Source: Hydrogenophaga sp. SL48 (lineage in GTDB: Bacteria; Pseudomonadota; Gammaproteobacteria; Burkholderiales; Burkholderiaceae_C). From it: a stretch of DNA of 64,000 nt. Below are positions 1 through 7,764 of the stretch, in pieces; within the stretch, counting starts at the first letter, position 1; each line of letters starts with the position of its first letter. The stretch is from contig NZ_CP063400.1 in the NCBI RefSeq assembly GCF_021729865.1, forward strand, positions 4,836,001 to 4,900,000, written 5' to 3'. Both the position numbers and the translations under genes were made by a program. The notes beneath the pieces are model-generated. The model saw only the letters and a list, made by a program, of their open reading frames with translations. It was not told the DNA's origin and made no database searches.

Positions 1-62
1 GCGAGTTTTCGCTGACGCGCACGTTCAAAGGCCACCCGGCCGACAAAAAAGCCAAGAAGTAA
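1..62 (+). CDS. rpsS: 30S ribosomal protein S19, C-terminal end (partial)
   Basis: Only the last 19 codons and the stop (60-62) are in the window; the reading frame begins at base 3. The peptide ends FKGHPADKKAKK, the usual basic C-terminus of S19, which sits in the head of the 30S subunit. The next gene is rplV, 9 bases downstream, which is the standard S10-operon order rpsS-rplV-rpsC and supports the assignment. Confidence 0.85.
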   Translation, partial: EFSLTRTFKGHPADKKAKK

Positions 63-71
63 GGAACCACC

Positions 72-407
72 ATGACCACAGAAACTAGCTCTGTTGTTCG
101 CGGCGTGCGCCTGTCGGTGGACAAAGGCCGTCTGGTTGCGGACCTGATTCGCGGCAAAAAGGTTGACCAAGCCCTGAACATCCTGTCGTTCACGCAGAAG
201 AAGGCCGCTGGCATTGTCAAGAAAGCCCTTGACTCCGCCATCGCCAACGCTGAACACAACGACGGCGCCGACATCGACGAACTGTTCGTGAAAACGATCT
301 ACATCGAACAAGGCACCACGCTCAAGCGATTCTCGGCCCGCGCCAAAGGCCGTGGCAACCGTATCAGCAAACCCACGTGTCACATTTATGTGACCGTCGG
401 CAACTGA
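72..407 (+). CDS. rplV: 50S ribosomal protein L22
   Basis: The 111-residue protein has the typical L22 length. It carries the conserved N-terminal helix region ([23 protein letters not shown]) and the C-terminal beta-hairpin end with the [13 protein letters not shown] stretch that lines the peptide exit tunnel; the hairpin is where macrolide resistance mutations map in other bacteria. The ATG at 72 follows an AAGGA ribosome-binding site overlapping the rpsS stop. It is a member of the S10 operon between rpsS and rpsC, presumably cotranscribed and under the operon's usual feedback control, which acts from further upstream outside this window. Confidence 0.97.
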   Translation: MTTETSSVVRGVRLSVDKGRLVADLIRGKKVDQALNILSFTQKKAAGIVKKALDSAIANAEHNDGADIDELFVKTIYIEQGTTLKRFSARAKGRGNRISKPTCHIYVTVGN

Positions 408-422
408 AGAGGTCACAGGAAT

Positions 423-1298
423 ATGGGACAAAAAATCAACCCAACCGGGTTCCGCCTCGCAGTTTCCCGCAACTGGGCCAGCCGCTGGTACGCCAGCAAC
501 CGTGACTTCGCCGGCATGCTGGCCGAAGACATCAAGGTGCGCGAGTACCTCAAGGGCAAGCTGAAGAACGCCGCCGTGTCGCGCGTCGTGATCGAGCGTC
601 CCGCCAAGAACGCCCGCATCACCATTTACTCGGCACGTCCGGGCGTGGTGATCGGCAAGAAAGGCGAAGACATCGAGAAGCTGAAGAAAGACCTGACCGC
701 CAAGCTGGGCGTGCCGGTTGCTGTGAACATCGAAGAAGTGCGCAAGCCTGAAATCGATGCCAAGCTGATCGCCGACTCCATCACACAGCAGCTCGAAAAG
801 CGGATCATGTTCCGCCGCGCCATGAAGCGCGCGATGCAGAACGCCATGCGTCTGGGTGCCCTTGGCATCAAGATCATGTCGTCCGGTCGTCTGAACGGTA
901 TCGAAATCGCACGCTGCGAGTGGTACCGCGAAGGACGCGTGCCACTTCACACCCTGCGCGCCGACATCGACTACGGCACCTCCGAAGCCAAGACCACCTA
1001 CGGCATCATCGGTGTCAAGGTCTGGGTCTACAAGGGCGACACCCTGGGTCGCAACGATGCGCCCGTGGCCGCCGAGGCACCGCGTGCTGAAGAAGACCGT
1101 CGTCCGCGTGGTCCGCGCCGTGAGCGTCCGGCAGGTCCTCCTGCCCGCGCTGCGGTTCGCCGCCCTGGCGCCAATGCCGCACCGGCCGATGGCAGCGACA
1201 AGCCTGCTGAAGCCACCGCCGGCACCGACAAACCCGCCGTTAAGCGCGTTCGCAAAGACGCACCCGCAGGGGCACCTGCGGACGGCAAAGGAGAATAA
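423..1298 (+). CDS. rpsC: 30S ribosomal protein S3 with long C-terminal tail
   Basis: The protein has 291 residues; S3 in E. coli has 233. The N-terminal part ([13 protein letters not shown]) and the KH type-2 domain around residues 38-106 ([17 protein letters not shown]) are intact, as is the C-terminal S3 domain up to the [11 protein letters not shown] block near residue 210. S3 forms part of the mRNA entry channel of the 30S subunit. The final 75-80 residues are a low-complexity tail rich in Ala, Pro, Arg and Asp, which probably has no fixed fold. The gene is followed after 2 bases by rplP, consistent with translational coupling. Confidence 0.97.
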   Translation: MGQKINPTGFRLAVSRNWASRWYASNRDFAGMLAEDIKVREYLKGKLKNAAVSRVVIERPAKNARITIYSARPGVVIGKKGEDIEKLKKDLTAKLGVPVAVNIEEVRKPEIDAKLIADSITQQLEKRIMFRRAMKRAMQNAMRLGALGIKIMSSGRLNGIEIARCEWYREGRVPLHTLRADIDYGTSEAKTTYGIIGVKVWVYKGDTLGRNDAPVAAEAPRAEEDRRPRGPRRERPAGPPARAAVRRPGANAAPADGSDKPAEATAGTDKPAVKRVRKDAPAGAPADGKGE

Positions 1299-1300
1299 AC

Positions 1301-1717
1301 ATGCTGCAACCCGCTCGCCGCAAGTACCGTAAAGAGCAAAAAGGCCGCAACACCGGCGTCGCCACCAGTGGCGCGACGGTGGCCTTTGGTGACTTCGGTC
1401 TGAAGTCCACCGACCGCGGCCGTCTGACGGCCCGCCAGATCGAAGCCGCACGCCGTGCGATTTCCCGTCACGTGAAACGTGGCGGCCGCATCTGGATCCG
1501 CGTGTTTCCGGACAAGCCGATTTCTCAGAAACCTGCCGAAGTCCGCATGGGCAACGGCAAGGGTTCGGTGGAGTACTACGTGGCTGAAATTCAGCCCGGC
1601 AAGGTGCTGTACGAGATCGTGGGTGTGACCGAAGAGTTGGCTCGTGAAGCCTTCACGCTGGCCGCCGCCAAACTTCCCCTGCGCACCACGTTCGTGACGC
1701 GCATGCTGGGTCAGTGA
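1301..1717 (+). CDS. rplP: 50S ribosomal protein L16
   Basis: The 138-residue protein begins [16 protein letters not shown], the standard L16 N-terminus, and contains the conserved [28 protein letters not shown] region; length matches the family. L16 organises the tRNA A-site and the central protuberance region of the 50S subunit. The AAGGAG ribosome-binding site lies inside the end of rpsC, and the genes are 2 bases apart. It is part of the S10 operon. Confidence 0.97.
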   Translation: MLQPARRKYRKEQKGRNTGVATSGATVAFGDFGLKSTDRGRLTARQIEAARRAISRHVKRGGRIWIRVFPDKPISQKPAEVRMGNGKGSVEYYVAEIQPGKVLYEIVGVTEELAREAFTLAAAKLPLRTTFVTRMLGQ

Positions 1718-1732
1718 TTCAGGAGAACATAG

Positions 1733-1936
1733 ATGAAAACTGCTGAACTGCGCCAAAAGGATGTGGCCGGCCTCGAAGCCGAAGTGAAGTCTCTGCAGAA
1801 GGCCCATTTCGGTCTTCGCATGCAGAAAGCCACGCAACAACTCAACAACAACGCCACGTTGGGCGACACCCGTCGTTCCATCGCCCGTGCCAAGACGATT
1901 CTGGCCGAGAAGCAGCGCGCTGCTGCGGCCAAATAA
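1733..1936 (+). CDS. rpmC: 50S ribosomal protein L29
   Basis: A 67-residue, mainly helical protein beginning [10 protein letters not shown] and containing the conserved [12 protein letters not shown] segment, matching L29 in length and pattern. L29 lies near the peptide exit tunnel, at the docking site of trigger factor and SRP. The ATG follows AGGAGAACATAG. The gene has its usual position between rplP and rpsQ. Confidence 0.96.
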   Translation: MKTAELRQKDVAGLEAEVKSLQKAHFGLRMQKATQQLNNNATLGDTRRSIARAKTILAEKQRAAAAK

Positions 1937-1947
1937 GGAGCGAACCC

Positions 1948-2217
1948 ATGACGGAAGCTAAAACATCCCTCAAGCGCACCTTGATCGGCAAGGTCGTGAG
2001 CGACAAGCGCACCAAGACCGTGACGGTTCTGGTGGAGCGTCGCGTCAAGCACGAGCTCTACGACAAGATCGTGGCGAAGTCCAGCAAGTACCACGCCCAT
2101 GACGAAAAGGGCGAGTACAAGATGGGCGACGTGATCGAGATCTCCGAGAGCCGTCCGCTGTCGAAGACCAAAAACTGGGTGGCCACCCGCCTGGTGCAAA
2201 AGGCCGAGCTGGTGTAA
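1948..2217 (+). CDS. rpsQ: 30S ribosomal protein S17
   Basis: The 89-residue protein has the S17 OB-fold signature ([39 protein letters not shown]). S17 is a primary 16S rRNA-binding protein in the 30S body. The ATG is preceded by AAGGAG. It is the last ribosomal gene here: instead of rplN, a strong terminator follows, so the S10 operon and the spc operon are separated in this genome. Confidence 0.97.
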   Translation: MTEAKTSLKRTLIGKVVSDKRTKTVTVLVERRVKHELYDKIVAKSSKYHAHDEKGEYKMGDVIEISESRPLSKTKNWVATRLVQKAELV

Positions 2218-2251
2218 GCCTGTTCCCGCTGTTCGCAGCGTGGCCGAGAAA

Positions 2252-2278
2252 AGCGACCGACAATTCGGTCGCTTTTTT
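2252..2278 (+). terminator. Intrinsic terminator ending the S10 operon
   Basis: Perfect 9-bp stem AGCGACCGA (2252-2260) with TCGGTCGCT (2265-2273), a CAAT loop and a run of six T at 2273-2278. It starts 34 bases after the rpsQ stop codon. Confidence 0.93.
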
Positions 2279-2286
2279 CATTTCCG

Positions 2287-2308
2287 GCCCGACATTTTTG
2301 TGTCGGGC
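2287..2308 (+). other. Second hairpin, in the peroxiredoxin leader
   Basis: Perfect 8-bp inverted repeat GCCCGACA (2287-2294) / TGTCGGGC (2301-2308) with a TTTTTG loop, only 8 bases after the rpsQ terminator and 41 bases before the peroxiredoxin start. It has no T-run after it, so it is not a classical terminator. It may back up the first terminator or shape the 5' leader. Confidence 0.45.
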
Positions 2309-2349
2309 TCATCACCACGGCCTGCGGGCCATCTCACGAGGAGCAACAC

Positions 2350-2862
2350 ATGATCCAGGTAGGCGACAAGATTCCGGCGGCCACGCTGATGGAGTACGTC
2401 GAGGTCGAAGGCAACGGCTGCAGCATCGGCCCGAACCCGGTGGACACGGTCAAGGCCAGTGCGGGCAAGACCATCGCCGTGTTCGCCCTGCCGGGTGCGT
2501 TCACCCCCACCTGCTCGGCCAAACACGTGCCGGGTTTCGTCGAGGAGCACGCCGCGTTCAAGTCCGCGGGCGTGGACGAGATCTGGTGCCTGAGCGTGAA
2601 CGATGCGTTCGTGATGGGTGCCTGGGCGCGCGATCAGCAGACCGGCGACAAGGTGCGCATGCTGGGTGACGGTGATGCCACGTTTGCCAAGGCCATGGGC
2701 CTGACCCTGGACTTGACCGGCAAGGGGCTGGGCTTGCGCAGCAACCGCTATTCCATGTTGATCAAGGATGGCGTGGTCAAGACCCTTAACGTCGAAGGTC
2801 CGGGCAAGTTCGAAGTGAGCGATGCCGCCACGTTGCTTGCCCAGGCCAAAGCCGGCGTCTGA
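2350..2862 (+). CDS. Peroxiredoxin of the Prx5/AhpC-TSA (redoxin) type
   Basis: A 170-residue cytosolic thiol peroxidase. The peroxidatic cysteine is Cys55 within PGAFTPTCS, the signature of the Prx5 subfamily; the GLRSNRYSMLIKDG block near residue 126 is also typical. Such enzymes reduce hydrogen peroxide and organic hydroperoxides using glutathione/glutaredoxin or thioredoxin. No glutaredoxin domain is fused to it, unlike some Prx5 homologues. The ATG follows a GAGGAG ribosome-binding site. It lies between two strong terminators, so it is probably a single-gene transcript; no OxyR site could be recognised by eye. Confidence 0.93.
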   Translation: MIQVGDKIPAATLMEYVEVEGNGCSIGPNPVDTVKASAGKTIAVFALPGAFTPTCSAKHVPGFVEEHAAFKSAGVDEIWCLSVNDAFVMGAWARDQQTGDKVRMLGDGDATFAKAMGLTLDLTGKGLGLRSNRYSMLIKDGVVKTLNVEGPGKFEVSDAATLLAQAKAGV

Positions 2863-2880
2863 TTCGCTTCGTGTCAGTGA

Positions 2881-2916
2881 AAAGGGCGGGGTGTCTCAGA
2901 CACCCCGCCCTTTTTT
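2881..2916. terminator. Bidirectional terminator between peroxiredoxin and acetyltransferase
   Basis: Perfect 12-bp GC-rich stem 2884-2895 / 2899-2910 with a 3-base loop, flanked by AAA on the left and six T on the right. It serves the + strand peroxiredoxin gene and, less strongly, the converging - strand acetyltransferase gene. Confidence 0.92.
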
Positions 2917-2939
2917 CATGACCATGCGCGCTCCGCGAT

Positions 2940-3440
2940 CTACAGGTCCAGCTTGAGGTAGTGCGCGCCTGGAATGGGGTTGTGGTAGTAAGGCTCGGTT
3001 TCAACGAAACCCACCTCCTGGTACAGGGCGCGGGCGGACTCCATGTCGTTCAGGGTGTCCAGCAGCATGGTGGTGAAGCCGGCCCGCTGGGCCAGCTCGA
3101 TGATGGCCTCCACGAGCTGCCGGCCCAGGCCCAGGCCCCGAAAGCCCTGGCGCACAAAAAGGCGCTTCATCTCGCAGGCGTTCAGGTGGTCGCTGTTGAG
3201 CAAGGGTCTGAACGCACAGCAACCGGCTGGCTGGCCATCGACGCTGGCCAGCAGCAGTGCACCCGAAGGTTCGGCGTAAGCCCCAGGCAGTTCGTTCAGT
3301 TCCTGTTCAAAACCCTGGAAGCACAGGTCGATGCCCAGATCGGCCTGGTAGTCCTGGAACAGGTGGCGAATGGCGAGCAATTGCTCGGGCGTCTGGGCCG
3401 GGGTCAGGGACAACGCGGTGGCGTGTTGGGGGGATGACAT
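2940..3440 (-). CDS. GNAT-family N-acetyltransferase
   Basis: The 166-residue protein has the GNAT acetyl-CoA motif in VRQGFRGLGLGRQLVEAII (R/Q-x-x-G-x-G/A type, about residues 96-114) and the C-terminal ARALYQEVGFVETEPYY block. The substrate cannot be read from sequence; closest general types are small-molecule or amino-acid acetyltransferases. It lies 60 bases downstream of the cytochrome b561 gene on the same strand and may be cotranscribed with it, without an obvious functional link. Confidence 0.85.
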   Translation of the reverse strand: MSSPQHATALSLTPAQTPEQLLAIRHLFQDYQADLGIDLCFQGFEQELNELPGAYAEPSGALLLASVDGQPAGCCAFRPLLNSDHLNACEMKRLFVRQGFRGLGLGRQLVEAIIELAQRAGFTTMLLDTLNDMESARALYQEVGFVETEPYYHNPIPGAHYLKLDL

Positions 3441-3500
3441 GGGGGTGCCAAGAAGGTCAAGAGGCGCACTATACGACAGGCGACCGGCATCGAAAGCAGC

Positions 3501-4172
3501 TCATCCGTTCATGTGGCCCAGGCTGACCAGTCCGTACACGGCTGCTGCGCAGAGGCCGAACACCACGAGGGCGGCGATGCGAGACCCGGCCGTGTCGCGG
3601 GCGCTGGGCACAGGGACGACGACGTTCTTGTCGCCGCTCACCATCGGGCGCACGAGGTTGTCCTTCTTCACCAGCTTGTAAAAAGCAATGGCCAGCAGGT
3701 GCAGCACCACCAGGCCGAGCACGATGAACTTGCCGACGTTCTTGTGGTAACTGGTGGCGTCGCTGATGGTCTCCCCTGACACGAAGCGCACCAGCGGCCC
3801 CGTGTAGGCGATCTCGTCGTCGGCGATCAGACCCGTGCCGACCTGCGCCAGCAGGATGCACAGCAGGGCCAGCACGGACAACATGCCCAGCGGGTTGTGC
3901 CCGACCCGGTGCTCGGGTGGGCCATCGCCTCGCAGGTAGGCCAGCACCGTGGCCGGTCCGTAAATGAAAGTGCTGAAACGGGACCAGTACCCTCCGACGA
4001 AGCCCCAGACCAGGCGGAACAACAACAGACTCAACACCGTGTAGCCCAGCCGGAGGTGCCAGTTCATCCAGTTGCCACCCATGTTGGCGGTGATGACCAG
4101 GCCGATGACGCAGACCGCCAAGGTCCAGTGGAAGAGGCGGGTGGGCAGGTCCCAGACGCGAACGGTGTGCAT
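3501..4172 (-). CDS. Cytochrome b561-type membrane protein
   Basis: A 223-residue integral membrane protein beginning MHTVRVWDLPTRLFHW. It shows four hydrophobic segments with heme-ligand-type histidines (FHW near residue 14, the YHKN region and a VLHLLAIAFYK helix), as in the bacterial di-heme b561/Ni-hydrogenase cytochrome b family (Cytb_N). These proteins pass electrons between quinol and a c-type cytochrome. The divergent neighbour encodes a cytochrome c', which suggests a redox pair. The start at 4172 is chosen because the family motif starts there; an upstream in-frame extension has no family character. Confidence 0.88.
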   Translation of the reverse strand: MHTVRVWDLPTRLFHWTLAVCVIGLVITANMGGNWMNWHLRLGYTVLSLLLFRLVWGFVGGYWSRFSTFIYGPATVLAYLRGDGPPEHRVGHNPLGMLSVLALLCILLAQVGTGLIADDEIAYTGPLVRFVSGETISDATSYHKNVGKFIVLGLVVLHLLAIAFYKLVKKDNLVRPMVSGDKNVVVPVPSARDTAGSRIAALVVFGLCAAAVYGLVSLGHMNG

Positions 4173-4322
4173 GTGGTGGCTTCCGGAAATCGGTTGAAGG
4201 ATCGATAGAGAAGATACACGGACTTCGGTTCCTGCGGAACTTCTTCGCAGGCCGTCCACTCACGCCCAGGTAGCTCCCACGGCTACCTTGTCCGACCACC
4301 CTTTTTCTGCTCAGGAGTCCTC
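4173..4322. promoter_or_regulatory. Shared control region of cytochrome b561 and cytochrome c' genes
   Basis: A 150-base spacer between divergent starts. It holds a perfect 7-bp inverted repeat AGGTAGC (4268-4274) / GCTACCT (4282-4288) and a CCTGCG/CGCAGG repeat at about 4232-4252. The ribosome-binding site of cytochrome c' is CAGGAG near 4312-4317. Promoters must lie here; I could not assign -10/-35 boxes with confidence. Confidence 0.4.
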
Positions 4323-4775
4323 ATGAAATTGCTCGCTTCGCTCACGCTCGCTGCTGTCGTGTCCACGCTCGCTTTGCCGGCCATGGCGCAGTTCCAGAAG
4401 CCCGAAGATGCCATCAAGTACCGCAAAGCCGCCTTGACGGTGATGGGCACTCACTTTGGGCGCATCGGCGCGATGGCCAGTGACAAGGCGCCTTTTGATG
4501 CCAAGATCGCGGCCGAAAACGCCGCCATCGTTGAAACCATGAGCAAGCTGCCGTGGGCGGGCTTTGTGGCCGGAACCGACAAGGGCGACACCCGCGCCAA
4601 GCCGGAGATCTGGGCGGAGCAGGCCAAGTTCAAGAAGAGCGCAGACGACATGCAGGCGGCCGTGGCCCAGCTCAACACCGCAGCCAAAACGGGGAATCTG
4701 GATGCCATCAAGACGGCGTTCGGTGCGGCCGGCAAGAGCTGCAAAGCCTGCCACGACGCGTTTCGCAAGGAGTGA
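4323..4775 (+). CDS. Cytochrome c' (periplasmic c-type cytochrome)
   Basis: A 150-residue precursor with a clear signal peptide (cleavage after PAMA, residue 22). The mature part is a four-helix protein with a single C-terminal heme site CKACH at residues 140-144, the layout of cytochrome c' (class II). The MGTHFGRIGAMA segment provides the helix that packs over the heme. Cytochromes c' bind nitric oxide and are thought to protect against it. The gene diverges from a b561 gene. A hairpin at 4806-4835 follows. Confidence 0.93.
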   Translation: MKLLASLTLAAVVSTLALPAMAQFQKPEDAIKYRKAALTVMGTHFGRIGAMASDKAPFDAKIAAENAAIVETMSKLPWAGFVAGTDKGDTRAKPEIWAEQAKFKKSADDMQAAVAQLNTAAKTGNLDAIKTAFGAAGKSCKACHDAFRKE

Positions 4776-4805
4776 GCCTGGACGGAGGCCGATGGCCTGA
4801 ATGAA

Positions 4806-4835
4806 GAAAGGGCTGGTGCAACCACCAGCCCTTTC
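4806..4835. terminator. Long hairpin between cytochrome c' and TlpA-like genes
   Basis: Perfect 13-bp stem (4806-4818 / 4823-4835) with a CAAC loop, placed between two converging genes. No long T-run follows on either strand, so its strength as an intrinsic terminator is uncertain. Confidence 0.6.
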
Positions 4836-4856
4836 CTATGACGTGTCCGGCGCGGT

Positions 4857-5372
4857 TCAACCTTTCGCCAGAAGCTCCTCGATCAGGCCGTGCAGCGCGG
4901 TGAAGTCGGGTTCGCCGACGAAGCGTTTGACGATCCGACCCTGCTTGTCCACCAGGTAGGTGGTGGGCGTGAGCTTCACGTCGCCCCAGCTTTTGGCGAT
5001 GTCCCCGGTGTTGTCGAGCGCCACCTTGAAAGGCAGTTGGCGGGTCTGCGCGTAGTTGAGCACCCAGGCGGGCTGGTCGTAGCTCATGGCCACCGCCACC
5101 GTCTCGAAGCCCTTGTCCTGGTATTTTTTGTAGGTGGACACCAGCGACGGCATTTCCTTGACACAGGTCACGCAGGTGGTGGCCCAGAAGTTCACCAAGG
5201 TCACCTTGCCCTTGAGTTGCTCGGTGGTGGTGGTGGTGCCGTCCAGCAGCACGAAGTTGGAGGCCGGGGCCTCATCGCCGGCGGCGCATCCGCCCAGACC
5301 CAGCATCCCGGCGCCCCCCAGGGCGAGCAAGACGGTGAGGGTTCGGCGACGGAGGGAAGAATCGGGTGTCAT
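4857..5372 (-). CDS. TlpA/ResA-like thioredoxin lipoprotein
   Basis: A 171-residue protein with a lipoprotein signal (LGLGGC, lipid-modified Cys29), so it is anchored in the cell envelope facing the periplasm. The thioredoxin fold has the active site W-A-T-T-C-V-T-C (Cys67 and Cys70). TlpA/ResA proteins reduce disulfides, for example in apocytochrome c or copper-binding proteins. The start at 5372 (MTPDSSLRRRT) gives a standard signal peptide; no strong ribosome-binding site precedes it. It is the last gene of a minus-strand run: CoA-transferase, thioredoxin-fold protein, TlpA. Confidence 0.87.
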   Translation of the reverse strand: MTPDSSLRRRTLTVLLALGGAGMLGLGGCAAGDEAPASNFVLLDGTTTTTEQLKGKVTLVNFWATTCVTCVKEMPSLVSTYKKYQDKGFETVAVAMSYDQPAWVLNYAQTRQLPFKVALDNTGDIAKSWGDVKLTPTTYLVDKQGRIVKRFVGEPDFTALHGLIEELLAKG

Positions 5373-5434
5373 GGCATGTTGTGGAAAGGGGCACACGGAA
5401 CGTGTGATCACCCGATTGTCCGGGAGTTCAGCAT

Positions 5435-5457
5435 TTGACGCGAATATCCCTCGTCAA
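5435..5457. promoter_or_regulatory. Inverted repeat before the TlpA gene
   Basis: TTGACG (5435-5440) and CGTCAA (5452-5457) form a perfect 6-bp inverted repeat with 11 bases between. It overlaps the stop codon of the upstream gene and precedes the TlpA start. On the minus strand the TTGACG also resembles a -35 box, but no good -10 follows. Weak evidence. Confidence 0.25.
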
Positions 5458-5864
5458 CGAAGCCGCTGTCGGGCCGCCTGGAGGCGCGCGTCCAGGTACT
5501 CGCCGTAAAAGTCGGCCACCGCCACGCCCACCAGCCGCTCGGCCAGTTCCTGACCTTGCGGGCCCAGAAACAGCACCGTGGGCGCAAAGCGTGCCTTCCA
5601 CACGCTGGCCTGTTCAGCAGGCGTGGTGTTTTCGCCCTGAAAGCCTTGCAGGTTGCTGGTGCGGTCGCGGGTGTCGATCTGCACCGCGTGCACTTGGCCC
5701 GCGCGCCGCATGGGCAGCAGGTGGTGGTTGCGCACCAGGTCGCAGTAGGGGCAACCGGCCAGCGTGGTCATCACCACCAGCGGTTCGCCCAGCGCGGCGG
5801 CGGCTTGGGCGGCGCCGCGCAGCGACGCCGGGGTGGGCAGGGCGGTTGGTGTGGGAGCGTTCAT
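5454..5864 (-). CDS. Thioredoxin-fold protein with CPYC motif
   Basis: The 136-residue protein has a redox-active CPYC at residues 38-41 after VVMTTLAGCPYC, a glutaredoxin-like motif, followed by a longer thioredoxin-like domain (RFAPTVLFLGPQGQELAERLVG). The central part resembles SoxW/DsbD-type periplasmic thioredoxins, yet the N-terminus (MNAPTPTALPTPASL) is not a signal peptide, so it may be cytoplasmic. Function beyond thiol-disulfide exchange is unknown. It lies between the CoA-transferase and TlpA genes on the same strand, with a perfect palindrome just upstream of its start. Confidence 0.75.
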   Translation of the reverse strand: MNAPTPTALPTPASLRGAAQAAAALGEPLVVMTTLAGCPYCDLVRNHHLLPMRRAGQVHAVQIDTRDRTSNLQGFQGENTTPAEQASVWKARFAPTVLFLGPQGQELAERLVGVAVADFYGEYLDARLQAARQRLR

Positions 5865-5884
5865 GGAACCTCGGTGTGGTGAAT

Positions 5885-5900
5885 ATCAGCAATTGCTGAT
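5885..5900. promoter_or_regulatory. Perfect 16-bp palindrome in the CoA-transferase/thioredoxin spacer
   Basis: ATCAGCAATTGCTGAT reads the same on both strands with no central spacer. It lies 5 bases after the CoA-transferase stop codon and 20 bases before the thioredoxin-fold start. A loopless perfect palindrome suits a dimeric DNA-binding protein better than a terminator. The protein that might bind it is not identifiable. Confidence 0.5.
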
Positions 5901-5905
5901 GAACT

Positions 5906-7171
5906 TCAGACGATACCGCGAGCGCGAAGTTCCGCCAAGCGTGCTTCGTCGGAGCCGAGCCAGTCGGCCAGCACCGCGGCGGTGTGCTCGCCCAGCAGGG
6001 GCGGCGGCAGGTCGCTGCGCACGGGTGTGGCGCTGAGCTTGAGCGGGCTGGCGACCAGGTCCACCCGGTCAGCCCATGGGTGCTGCCAGGTCTGCACCAT
6101 CTGACGCGCCTGCACGTGGGGGTTGGCAAACACCTCGGCCAGGTTGTTGATCGGGCCGCCGGGCACCTTGGCGGCTTCGAGCGCGGCGAGCCAGTCGGCC
6201 TTGCTCCGGGTCTTCATGGTGTTTTCCAACAGGGGCACCAGCACGGCTCGGTGGCGCACGCGGTTCTGGTTGCGGGCGAAGCGTTCGTCGGTGGCCAGCT
6301 CAGGGCAACCGGCCACCTCGCAGAATTTGGCGAACTGGCTGTCGTTGCCCACGGCCAGGATGACGTGTTGCGGCTGCCCCTGGGCGTCGGGTGCGACCTC
6401 GAACACCTGGTAGGGCACGATGTTGACATGGGCGTTGCCGGCGCGACCGGGCACCTGGCCGTCCTCGCGGCCGCGCACCAGGTAGTTGGCACCCAGGTTG
6501 GCGAGCATGGCGACCTGCGTGTCGAGCAGGGCCATGTCGATGTGTTGTCCCTCGCCGGTGCGTTCGGCGTGCCGCAGCGCGGCCTGGATGGCGACCGTGG
6601 CGTAGAGCCCAGTGAACAGATCGGCCACCGCCACGCCCACCTTCTGTGGGCCGCCGCCAGGCAGGTCGTCACGTTCGCCGGTCACGCTCATCAAGCCGCC
6701 CATGCCCTGGATCGCGTAGTCGTAGCCCGCGCGGTCTTTGTACGGCCCGGTCTGGCCGAAGCCGGTGATGGAGCAATAGACCAGCTTCGGGTTGATCGCG
6801 TGCAGCGAAGCGAAATCGAGCCCGTAGCGCGCCATGTCGCCGACCTTGTAGTTCTCCACGAACACGTCGGCCTTGGCGGCGAGTTCGCGGATCAGCGCCT
6901 GGCCTTCGGGTTGGGCGATGTCGCAGGTGATGGATCGCTTGTTGCGGTTCGCGCCGAGGTAGTAGGCGGCCTCGGCGGTGTCGGCGCCGTCGCGGCCTTT
7001 CAGGAAGGGCGGGCCCCAGCCGCGGGTGTCGTCGCCGCCGGGGTGGCTGGGGCCGGGCGGGCGCTCCACCTTCACCACGTCGGCGCCCAGATCGGCCAGC
7101 GTTTGCGTGCACCAGGGCCCGGCGAGCACGCGGGACAAATCGAGTATGCGGATACCATCCAGAGCGTTCAT
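5906..7171 (-). CDS. CaiB/BaiF family (class III) CoA-transferase
   Basis: A 421-residue protein starting MNALDGIRILDLSRVLAGPW, the typical class III CoA-transferase N-terminus; it keeps the VKVERP, NKRSITCD, DVFVENYKVG and GFGQTGPYKDRAGYD blocks. These enzymes move CoA between carboxylic acids (formyl-, succinyl-, carnitine-, benzylsuccinate-type donors) through an aspartyl-CoA intermediate. The substrate cannot be predicted. The start at 7171 is supported by the family motif; longer in-frame sequence upstream is not family-like. Confidence 0.92.
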   Translation of the reverse strand: MNALDGIRILDLSRVLAGPWCTQTLADLGADVVKVERPPGPSHPGGDDTRGWGPPFLKGRDGADTAEAAYYLGANRNKRSITCDIAQPEGQALIRELAAKADVFVENYKVGDMARYGLDFASLHAINPKLVYCSITGFGQTGPYKDRAGYDYAIQGMGGLMSVTGERDDLPGGGPQKVGVAVADLFTGLYATVAIQAALRHAERTGEGQHIDMALLDTQVAMLANLGANYLVRGREDGQVPGRAGNAHVNIVPYQVFEVAPDAQGQPQHVILAVGNDSQFAKFCEVAGCPELATDERFARNQNRVRHRAVLVPLLENTMKTRSKADWLAALEAAKVPGGPINNLAEVFANPHVQARQMVQTWQHPWADRVDLVASPLKLSATPVRSDLPPPLLGEHTAAVLADWLGSDEARLAELRARGIV

Positions 7172-7227
7172 CGGGCCATTGTGCCCGCCGCGGCGGCGCC
7201 ATGCTGTCGCGCATTTCGGAGACTCCG

Positions 7228-7764
7228 TTGACGTTTTCTTCCCGCGCCGCTGCACTGTCGGCGCTGCTCGTCCTGGGCGCCTGCAGCCCCACCCTCAACT
7301 GGCGCGAACTGCGACTGGATGGTGTGCCGCTGCTGGCACTCATGCCCTGCAAACCCGAGCGCGCGACGCGCCCTGTGCCTCTCGCAGGCACGCCCACCGA
7401 GTTGCACATGCACAGCTGTGAGGCCGGCGGCATGCGCTTTGCCGTCGCCTGGGCCGATGTGGGCAATGCCGCCCAGGTGGCGCCCGCGCTCGTGGCCTGG
7501 CGCAGCGCGAGCCTGCAATCCATCCGTGTGGCGCCCACGCCGGCCGATGACCCGTCCACCCGGTGGGCGGTGACCGTGGCAGGGGCGCCCTCGGTGCTGG
7601 GTGTGAGGGCGCAAGGCCAGGACCCGCAGGGCCAGCCGGTGCAGACGCGCGCCGCGTACTTCGCCCAGGGATCACGGGTCTTTCAGGCGGCGGTCTACGG
7701 CGTGACACTGCCGGACGAGGCGGTGGAGGCGTTCTACGCCGGCCTGCGCCTGTCGGCCCCATGA
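7228..7764 (+). CDS. Putative lipoprotein of unknown function
   Basis: With a TTG start at 7228 the 178-residue product begins MTFSSRAAALSALLVLGAC, a clean lipoprotein signal with Cys19 as the lipid-modified residue. GGAGA at 7218-7222 is well spaced for this start. An ATG at 7201 in the same frame is the alternative, but it lacks a ribosome-binding site and spoils the signal peptide. The mature part has no family I recognise. Its stop overlaps the ATG of the MFS gene (ATGA), so the two are translationally coupled. Confidence 0.72.
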   Translation: MTFSSRAAALSALLVLGACSPTLNWRELRLDGVPLLALMPCKPERATRPVPLAGTPTELHMHSCEAGGMRFAVAWADVGNAAQVAPALVAWRSASLQSIRVAPTPADDPSTRWAVTVAGAPSVLGVRAQGQDPQGQPVQTRAAYFAQGSRVFQAAVYGVTLPDEAVEAFYAGLRLSAP

